In this document: one piece after another, positions 58,096-64,000 of the stretch
Layout of the letters: each line of letters begins with the position of its first letter
Numbering within the stretch: the stretch's first letter is position 1
Source: GCA-2724215 sp015660315
GTDB lineage: Bacteria > Latescibacterota > UBA2968 > UBA8231
Reading direction: 5' to 3'
DNA: 64,000 nucleotides
Assembly: GCA_029941315.1 (NCBI GenBank)
Contig: JAPYQE010000001.1
Coordinates: 1 to 64,000 of the forward strand
The notes under the pieces: model-generated
What the model was told of the DNA's origin: nothing
The model's input: the letters and a program-made list of their open reading frames with translations, nothing else
The model's database searches: none
Made by a program: the position numbers and the translations under genes

Positions 58096-61000
58096 TTACG
58101 GCACTACGGCTTCTCTGCCGAAGGAGTCGGCGAAGAGGAAGAAATCGCTTAGGCCGACTTGGCCGTCGCCGTCGAGGTCGAAGCGGGCGTCGTAGCCGGG
58201 TTGTTTGGAGGTCGAACCATAGTGGTCGGCGAAAAGGAAATAGTCGTCGAATCCGACCTTCATGTCGTCGTTGAATAGACCGTGGATCAGTTGGCCGGAG
58301 TCGTCGAAGAAGACCATTTCTTGCGGGGTTGCCGACTTGGCAATCGAATGAGGAGCCGTTTCATCATTCGATGGCAAGGCGATTGCACCATCGGAGGTTG
58401 GCGGGGGGGCACTGTTTTCTTCCGTGTTATTGGGTGGAGAGCCGGCAGTCGGTGGGGTATCGGTGGTCTCAGCGGTATCGGCGGTCTCAGCGGTATCGGC
58501 GGTCTCAGCGGTATCGGCGGTCTCAGCGGTATCGGCGNNNNNNNNNNNNNNNNNNNNNNNNNNNNNNNNNNNNNNNNNNNNNNNNNNNNNNNNNNNNNNN
58601 NNNNNNNNNNNNNNNNNNNNNNNNNNNNNNNNNNNNNTATCGGCGGTCTCAGCGGTATCGGCGGTCTCAGCGGTATCGGCGGTCTCAGCGGTGTCGGCGG
58701 TCTCAGCAGTCTCAGCGGTCTCAGCGGTGTCCGCGGTATCGACAGTGTTGGCGGTGTCTTGCGGGTCGGTTGACGGTGTCGGGCCTGACGGCTGTGTATC
58801 CTCCACGGTGTCGGGTTCGGGCGCCGGCGCCCAACTCAACACGAGTTGTTGCGAGGTCGAAAGACCCCAGGGGTTGGTGCGGGTGATGTTCACTGCTTGC
58901 GTGCCGTGGCGATCGCCATCGGGAAAAAAGGAGATGCGTTCGTCGTTGATTTCCGTGCGGATAATCGGTCCTGAACCCAATAACTCGACTGACCAGGCTC
59001 CGGGAGCCGGATCGCGGTCGCTTAAGTCGAGGGTCTGCGTTTCTCCTACCAGCGACTCGGCCGGGTTGGCGAATACTCGGTTTAGGGTCGGGGGACCGTG
59101 CACGACGATAGTGGTGCGCGTCTGGTTCGTGCCACCTTGGCCTTTAATCGTCAGTACTGCCTCATAGGTGCCTGGTATATCATAGGTAACTTGCACGGTT
59201 TCGGGATCGTCAAAGGTTTGATTCTCGCTGTCGAAGGCTTCGAGGAAGGTGTAGCCAAAACCTTGTGAGGTATTGGTGAAGGTGACGGTGAGCGGAACGC
59301 CGCCTTCCAGTGGTGATACCTGGAGCCCGGCGGTCGGCATAGGGGGTGGTTGGATTGTAAGCGTGCCGGTAGCCGTGCCGGCGTAGATGGGATCGTTAAT
59401 CGTGGCGACGACCTGATAAGTGCCGGGATCGCCGGGGATGTCGGTTGAGCCGTTATAGGTTGTCACAATCGTCAGATTCGCCGGGTCAGAGGTGCTCAGG
59501 AGCATTTTTTTCTGGCCGTCAAAAACAACCTGGGTATTGCTGGTAAAGTGGATAGTTGCCTGGGCTTGGCCCACATCAAAGGAGGCGCTGGTGGCACTGG
59601 TGATACTGCCGCCGGATGCCGATAGGGTGCGACCTTGACCGATGCCGGTGATTTTGAGGTTGCTAAAGGAGGCCGTGCCGGCGTTGGCGGTGGCGGAGCT
59701 ATTTTCGATGCTGTCCGTGGTATTGAGCGCGAGTGTTGCGGTTTGCGTAAAATCGAGATCGATGGTGCCTTGCGCGTCGCACGCCTGTAGTTCGGGCTGC
59801 GTGCCGATAGCCAAGCCGCTGAAGGCGTCGGCCGGTTGGCTGCTGAAGAGCCACTGGCTGGCGACGACGTCGGCGCTTAAGGCCGAGCTGGAAATGGCTG
59901 TCAGATCCCCCTCGCTGCCGCTGGTTTGGTCATCAAAGGAGAGGGTGAATATCTCACCGTCGGTCGCCGCATCGTAGCGCAGATCGACAAAGGTGGCGAT
60001 TCCGGCGCTGGCGTTGGCCGAGGTGGTGCCACCTATTTGGCCGGATCCCGATTGCTTGCCGACGTTGACCGTATCGCTGAAATCGACATCAAGGTTGCCC
60101 GCCGCGTCGTGCGCGCGGACAATCGGCTGGGTTTGGAAGGCCGAGCCGTTGAGCACCTCGTCACTGGCATCGACCTGGCGGGTGTCGGCAGGTGTAGTGT
60201 TTAGGACGAGTTGCGTGGCGGTGATGCTGAGTGTGGAGCCTGTACTATTGTTGACGGCGGCGTTAGCACCGCTCATTTGGGTGCCGGTACCGGATACATT
60301 GAGATCGGTATCGCCGTCTATGGAGAGGATCAGGGTCTGGTTTTCGCTGAGGTTGGTATTGTCGGAGTAGTAGGCGTTGACGGTATAGGTTTCATCTGCG
60401 GCGTTGGCGATGGAGATAGTGAGGCCGGAGAAGGTGAGGGTGTTGGCGCCGGAACTGTAGGTGCCGCTGACATTGGTGGCGTCGGGTCCGTTGAGGCGGA
60501 AGGCTACTTTGGCGAAGGGGCCGGTGCCCGAGGTGTTGAACACGACTTGTGTGACGGCAAGGGTTAGGCCGTCGGAGGCGCCGCCATCGGCGAGGGTAAA
60601 GTCGAAGATATCGACGGCGGCGCCGCTCGTAGTCGCCGTCGAGGGCAGCGCGATTGGTTCGCTGACCGTGCCCGAAGCGCTAAGCGTGCCGTCGGTATTG
60701 AGGGTGTAGGCAGTCAGTAAACTGGAAGTGGGTAGGGTCGTTATATCACCTTCGGCACCGCCGGCAGTGTCGTCGGCCTGCAAGCCGACCGTTTCGGCGT
60801 TGGCGGTGGCGGTATAGTTGGTCGTCAATCCGGTGAAGGTGGCTATTCCGGCGACGGCGGCGACGGTGTTGTTGGTATAGGTGGCGGTGCCTGCGCCGGT
60901 TTCGCTGAGGGTTACGGTATCGGTAAAACCGGTATCCTTGATGCCATTGGCGTCTTGCGCTTCAATGACAGGGTCCGTGGTAAAGTCGAGCAGGGAACCG

Positions 61001-62976
61001 CTGGTTAAGCTCAGCGGCGCTGGCTGGCTGGTGAAGACGAGTTTTGTGGCGACGACGTCAGCGGTCAACGAACTAGACGTGGGCAAGTTGGTAATATTGC
61101 CTTCGGCACCGCCGGCAGTGTCGTCGGCCTGCAAGCCAAAGGTTTCTCCATCGGCGGTGGCGGTATAGTTGGTCGTCAGTCCGGTGAAGGTGGCTATTCC
61201 GGCGACGGCGGCGACGGCGTTATTGGTATAGGTGGCGGTGCCTACGCCGGTTTCGCTGAGGGTGACAGTATCGGTAAAACCAGTATCCTTGACGCCATTG
61301 GCGTCTTGCGCTTCAACGACGGGGTCGGTGGTGAAGTCGTACGAGGCGCCGCTGATTGGGCTCAGCGGTGCGGGTTGGGTGGTGAAGGCGAGTTTGCTGG
61401 CGACGACGTCAGCGGCTAGTGCACTGGCGGTGGCTGTGGACAAGTCGGTGCCGACGCCGTCCTGGTCGTTGGCACTGAGGGTGAAGGATTCGCCGTCGGC
61501 GGTGGCGGTGTAGGCGAGGCTGGTGAAGGTGGCGACGCCGGCGGTGGCGGTCTGTGTGCTGTTGTTGAGTGTGCCGGCAGAGCCCTCGGTCACGGTCACC
61601 GTCTCGGTGAAATCGGTGTCGGTGATATTATTGGCGTCTTGCGCTGCAACGACGGGTTGGGTGGTCAGCGCGGAGCCGCTAACGGACCCTGCGGGTGCGG
61701 TGGTGAAGACCACTTTGGTGGCTACGACGTCGGCGCTCAGTGCACCGGCGGTGGCTGTGGACAGGTCAGTGCCGACGCCGTCCTGGTCGTTGGCACTGAG
61801 AGTGAAGGATTCGCTGTCGGCGGTGGCGGTATAAGCGAGGCTGGTGAAGGTGGCGACGCCGGCCGTGGCGGTCTGAGTGCTGTTGCTGAGGGTGCCGGAA
61901 GAGGCTTCGGTCAAGGTCACCGTCTCGGTGAAATCGACATCGGTGTTGCCGGCGGCATCCTGGGCGGTGACGATGGGCTGTGTGGTCAAGGCCGAACCAC
62001 TGACGGATCCGGCGGGCGCGGTGGTAAAGGCCATAGTGGTGGCGATTATATTGAGGGTGGAGCCTGTACTGTTGTTGACGGCGGCGTTGGCTCCGCTTAT
62101 CTGGGTACCGGTGCCGGATACGGTGAGATCGGTATCGCCGTCTATGGAGAGGATCAGGGTCTGGTTTTCAGTGAGACTGGTATTGTCGGAGTAGTAGGCG
62201 TTGACGGTATAGGTCTCGCTGGTGCCGTTGGCGATGGAGATAGTGAGGCCGGAGAAGGTGAGGGTGTTGGCGCCGGAACTGTAGGTGCCGCTGACATTGG
62301 TGGCGTCGGGTCCGTTGAGGCGGAAGGCTACTTTGGCGAAGGGGCCGGTGCCCGAGGTGTTGAACACGACTTGTGTGACGGCAAGGGTTAGGCCGTCGGA
62401 GGCGCCGCCATCGGCGAGGGTAAAGTCGAAGATATCGACGGCGGCGCCGCTCGTAGTCGCCGTCGAGGGCAGCGCGATTGGTTCGCTGACCGTGCCCGAA
62501 GCGCTAAGCGTGCCATCGTTATCTTTGGTGGTGAAGTCCCAGGTGTCCTTGTTGCTGATGCCGGTAAAACCCTCGGCTGATCCATTTTCGAGTGCATTGG
62601 CGTCGATAAAGACGTAGTAGCGGGTACCGAAGTCCAAGGTCGAGAGGGTGATGGTGACGAACGGGTTGCCCGCAGCGGAGACGTTACTGCTGGTTGCGGC
62701 GATGGTTTCTATCGTCGAGTCGTCGGAGTATTTCTTGATGGTGATATTGCCAGAGGAGCCTTTGACGACATTCTGGTCAAATTGCACGATTAGGCTCGTG
62801 CTTTCCGAAACTCCGGTGGCGTTGTCGCTGGGGGTGATAAAGGTTTGTACGGTTGGTGCGGCAGCGTAAGCAGGGCAAACGGCTAGCCCTATAAGCAGCA
62901 AAATGCCGAGGCTGCGTTGGGTGCAGCAAGCCGCGCGCGCAATATGTCGGTGGTAAAGCAATGCCATTTTGTTCAT
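58096..62976 (-). CDS. Giant secreted repeat protein: Big_5, repeated beta-domains, PKD, TADTAE repeats, dockerin-like end
   Basis: About 1626 codons, including 34 unknown ones in an N-run. The signal peptide ends near PAYA (about residue 38). A Big_5/SbsA-type Ig domain follows (PTVQTFITPSDNATGVSEST ... WDFTTKDNDG). Then a 150-residue domain (SASGTVSEPIALPSTATTSG) occurs twice, separated by four to five Ig-like repeats of about 105 residues (QPVVAAQDANNITDTDFTET ... SLAYTATADGESFTLSAND). A PKD-like region (GLQVSPLEGGVPLTVTFTNT) and an acidic TADTAE hexapeptide array follow. The end has two calcium loops (NDDMKVGFDDYFLFADHYG, DLDGDGQVGLSDFFLFADSF), a dockerin-like module. Start is ATG 62976; 62967 is possible. 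Probably a cell-surface or extracellular matrix protein. Confidence 0.78.
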   Translation of the reverse strand: MNKMALLYHRHIARAACCTQRSLGILLLIGLAVCPAYAAAPTVQTFITPSDNATGVSESTSLIVQFDQNVVKGSSGNITIKKYSDDSTIETIAATSSNVSAAGNPFVTITLSTLDFGTRYYVFIDANALENGSAEGFTGISNKDTWDFTTKDNDGTLSASGTVSEPIALPSTATTSGAAVDIFDFTLADGGASDGLTLAVTQVVFNTSGTGPFAKVAFRLNGPDATNVSGTYSSGANTLTFSGLTISIANGTSETYTVNAYYSDNTSLTENQTLILSIDGDTDLTVSGTGTQISGANAAVNNSTGSTLNIIATTMAFTTAPAGSVSGSALTTQPIVTAQDAAGNTDVDFTETVTLTEASSGTLSNSTQTATAGVATFTSLAYTATADSESFTLSANDQDGVGTDLSTATAGALSADVVATKVVFTTAPAGSVSGSALTTQPVVAAQDANNITDTDFTETVTVTEGSAGTLNNSTQTATAGVATFTSLAYTATADGESFTLSANDQDGVGTDLSTATASALAADVVASKLAFTTQPAPLSPISGASYDFTTDPVVEAQDANGVKDTGFTDTVTLSETGVGTATYTNNAVAAVAGIATFTGLTTNYTATADGETFGLQADDTAGGAEGNITNLPTSSSLTADVVATKLVFTSQPAPLSLTSGSLLDFTTDPVIEAQDANGIKDTGFTDTVTLSETGAGTATYTNNTVAAVAGIATFTGLTTNYTATANAETVGLQADDTAGGAEGDITTLPTSSLLTAYTLNTDGTLSASGTVSEPIALPSTATTSGAAVDIFDFTLADGGASDGLTLAVTQVVFNTSGTGPFAKVAFRLNGPDATNVSGTYSSGANTLTFSGLTISIANAADETYTVNAYYSDNTNLSENQTLILSIDGDTDLNVSGTGTQMSGANAAVNNSTGSTLSITATQLVLNTTPADTRQVDASDEVLNGSAFQTQPIVRAHDAAGNLDVDFSDTVNVGKQSGSGQIGGTTSANASAGIATFVDLRYDAATDGEIFTLSFDDQTSGSEGDLTAISSSALSADVVASQWLFSSQPADAFSGLAIGTQPELQACDAQGTIDLDFTQTATLALNTTDSIENSSATANAGTASFSNLKITGIGQGRTLSASGGSITSATSASFDVGQAQATIHFTSNTQVVFDGQKKMLLSTSDPANLTIVTTYNGSTDIPGDPGTYQVVATINDPIYAGTATGTLTIQPPPMPTAGLQVSPLEGGVPLTVTFTNTSQGFGYTFLEAFDSENQTFDDPETVQVTYDIPGTYEAVLTIKGQGGTNQTRTTIVVHGPPTLNRVFANPAESLVGETQTLDLSDRDPAPGAWSVELLGSGPIIRTEINDERISFFPDGDRHGTQAVNITRTNPWGLSTSQQLVLSWAPAPEPDTVEDTQPSGPTPSTDPQDTANTVDTADTAETAETAETADTAETADTAETADTAETADXXXXXXXXXXXXXXXXXXXXXXXXXXXXXXXXXXADTAETADTAETADTAETADTAETTDTPPTAGSPPNNTEENSAPPPTSDGAIALPSNDETAPHSIAKSATPQEMVFFDDSGQLIHGLFNDDMKVGFDDYFLFADHYGSTSKQPGYDARFDLDGDGQVGLSDFFLFADSFGREAVVP
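58440..58745. repeat. 18-bp minisatellite encoding TADTAE, interrupted by an assembly gap
   Basis: The unit GCGGTATCGGCGGTCTCA is tandemly repeated on both sides of the N-run and encodes (minus strand) the hexapeptide TADTAE. Units next to the gap are identical; the outer ones carry substitutions (TAETAE, TTDT, TVDT). The true copy number is unknown because of the gap. Confidence 0.9.
58538..58637. other. Assembly gap of 100 N inside the minisatellite
   Basis: Exactly 100 N, the conventional size for a gap of unknown length. The flanks would be in repeat register if the missing length were 10 modulo 18, which 100 satisfies, so the reading frame is kept; that may be coincidence. Confidence 0.95.
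60407..60690. repeat. 284-bp duplicated block, copy 1
   Basis: Identical by eye over its whole length to 62231-62514, with a constant offset of 1824 bp. It encodes the N-terminal part of the second SASGTVSEPIALPSTATTSG domain. Confidence 0.85.
62231..62514. repeat. 284-bp duplicated block, copy 2
   Basis: Identical to 60407-60690. Flanking sequence on the 60407/62231 side is similar but carries substitutions (for example NAADETYTVN versus NGTSETYTVN), showing an older duplication with a homogenised core. Confidence 0.85.
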
Positions 62977-63306
62977 GCCGAGGAGGAGTGGTTAGCGACT
63001 ACACTGCGAGTTCCAAATTAACTATAAAATTTGATATTTTCCAATGTTAAATAATAACAATATGTTGGGACCAACATCGATGCATGTTGCTAATGGCGGG
63101 CTGTCTGGCATATTACCTGCATAACAGGCTGTAAAAAGAGCGTAGATTTCTATATAATTTCCGCGTACGGCCAATGGTCATTCCGTTTGTGCCCACGCAT
63201 TTTGCGGCACAATTATGCTTGTGTTTTCATGGGGATATAAAAAACGCGGTGGGACCGAGAAACTGTCCCACCGCGTAGGTCTTCTATGTTGAGACGATGC
63301 TAAAGA
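62977..63306. other. Intergenic region upstream of the giant protein
   Basis: 330 bp, AT-rich. It holds an inverted repeat ATGTTGG-GA-CCAACAT (63062-63077) about 86 bases before the giant protein's ATG, and the rpsA terminator. A TATAGT near the gene could be a -10 box, but without a matching -35. No ORF or RNA gene is seen. Confidence 0.45.
63239..63276 (-). terminator. Rho-independent terminator of rpsA
   Basis: A perfect 12-bp stem ACGCGGTGGGAC (63244-63255) / GTCCCACCGCGT (63265-63276) with a 9-base loop. On the minus strand it ends in six T (63239-63244), and lies 30 bp after the rpsA stop. Confidence 0.9.
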
Positions 63307-64000
63307 TTATTGATTGTCTCCAGCTACTGCGTCATCTTCAACAGGAGCGCTCTCAGCCGGAGGCGCGCCACCATCGTGCGCGTCGCCCCAACTTTCCATC
63401 TCGTCGTCCTTGTCGGCGACGGCTTCCTCAATGGGCTCGACCTCTTTGATCGGGTGGTCTGCGAGATAGCTCTCGTAGTCGGCCTGATCTTTGTCCTTGA
63501 AATATTCGCGGACGCTAAGCACTATCTTCTTCTGATCCTGGTCGAACTCGATGACCTTCAGCGGGAGCTCCTGACCTTCTTCAAAGCTCTCGCGTGGTTT
63601 TTTCAGTCCGTCGACGGCCAGTTGAGAAAGCGGTACAAAGCCATCCACCTCGTCAATCAACGAGACGACCAGGCCGCGTTCGAGGGTGCGCGAGATTGCG
63701 CCTTTGACCTCGGTGCCCACCGCATACTGCTCGCCGAAACCAGGCCAGGGATTCTCAAACGCCATCTTATGGCTTAGCGAAATGCGGCGGCGTTTGATAT
63801 CGATCTCGGTGACCGTCACCGGGATCTCATCGCCTTTTTTGAACATTTCGCTAGCTTGGCGGATGCGCTTGGTCCAGGACATATCCGAGATATGCACCAG
63901 TCCGTCGATATTGTCCTCAATCTCTACGAAGGCGCCGAAATTGGTCAAGCTGCGGACCGTGCCTTCGAGTTTGGTGCCCGGCGGATACTTGGAGTCGAGC
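63307..64000 (-). CDS. rpsA: 30S ribosomal protein S1, C-terminal part
   Basis: The frame is open to the right edge, so the N-terminus is outside the window; about 230 residues are visible. It shows one S1 RNA-binding repeat nearly complete (YPPGTKLEGTVRSLTNFGAF ... GLVHISDMSWTKRIRQASEM) and a second, more diverged one (GTEVKGAISRTLERGLVVSL ... VLSVREYFKDKDQ). An acidic tail of about 50 residues (EPIEEAVADKDDEMESWGDA) follows, as in S1 of many FCB bacteria. S1 recruits mRNA to the 30S subunit. The gene ends in a strong terminator. Confidence 0.93.
   Translation of the reverse strand, partial: LDSKYPPGTKLEGTVRSLTNFGAFVEIEDNIDGLVHISDMSWTKRIRQASEMFKKGDEIPVTVTEIDIKRRRISLSHKMAFENPWPGFGEQYAVGTEVKGAISRTLERGLVVSLIDEVDGFVPLSQLAVDGLKKPRESFEEGQELPLKVIEFDQDQKKIVLSVREYFKDKDQADYESYLADHPIKEVEPIEEAVADKDDEMESWGDAHDGGAPPAESAPVEDDAVAGDNQ

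Noticed and set aside
58440..58745. Possible CRISPR array or iteron set
   Set aside because: The repeats are contiguous 18-bp units with no spacers and are in frame with a large coding gene.
1..64000. tRNA, rRNA, riboswitch or insertion sequence
   Set aside because: Reading the intergenic spacers I saw no cloverleaf, rRNA segment, conserved riboswitch core or transposase; a covariance-model scan would be needed to exclude small RNAs.

Overview
The window looks like a chromosomal piece of an uncultured Gram-negative (diderm) bacterium of the FCB group, most likely Latescibacterota or a close relative. This assignment is an inference from gene content. An LptD homologue implies an outer membrane. 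Secreted proteins end in FlgD/CHU_C-like Ig tails built around PNPFTPNGDGIND. One giant protein ends in a dockerin-like pair of FxLFAxxFG calcium loops. A DUF6785-type membrane protein, several CRTAC1 (FG-GAP plus ASPIC/UnbV) proteins and a dead LamG/Y_Y_Y/histidine-kinase gene fit the same picture. The window is moderately GC-rich with AT-rich spacers. I saw no rRNA, tRNA, transposase, phage gene or CRISPR array. A run of 100 N marks an assembly gap inside a minisatellite.

Layout. (1) 1-13.6 kb, minus strand: a DUF4175 membrane coiled-coil protein overlapping a TPR protein that runs off the left edge; then, reading right to left, a PpiC-type foldase lipoprotein, a 1099-residue surface protein, an SGNH hydrolase and a DUF6785 membrane protein. 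(2) 13.7-29.5 kb, mixed strands: two GT-C membrane proteins with TPR tails, a CBM9-like protein, a 902-residue calcium-loop envelope protein, two divergent paralogous surface proteins and a PQQ-type sugar dehydrogenase. (3) 29.8-41.3 kb: a SurA-N/TPR lipoprotein, four CRTAC1-type proteins (one fused to TPRs) and a catalytically defective SUMF1-like protein, several joined by ATGA overlaps. (4) 41.4-49.1 kb, minus strand: a tight run dtd-maf-rodZ-priA-propeller protein-DUF4159. (5) 49.1-50.3 kb: the relic sensor kinase. (6) 50.3-57.7 kb: rlmB-lptD, a tiny membrane ORF, an orphan FliG-N-like gene, a broken FkbM methyltransferase and mutS. (7) 58-64 kb: a giant repeat-rich secreted protein and the 3' end of rpsA with its terminator.

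How the genes may work together. Most accessory genes encode envelope or secreted proteins: putative foldases, putative GT-C glycosyltransferases, calcium-binding propellers and large adhesin-like proteins. Housekeeping genes (priA, dtd, maf, rodZ, rlmB, mutS, rpsA, lptD) are interspersed, and two of their transcription units carry envelope genes. The most unusual signal is a roughly 20-45-residue peptide module, spread in seven copies through the 1099-residue surface protein and found at a position that is also variable in its two paralogues in this window.
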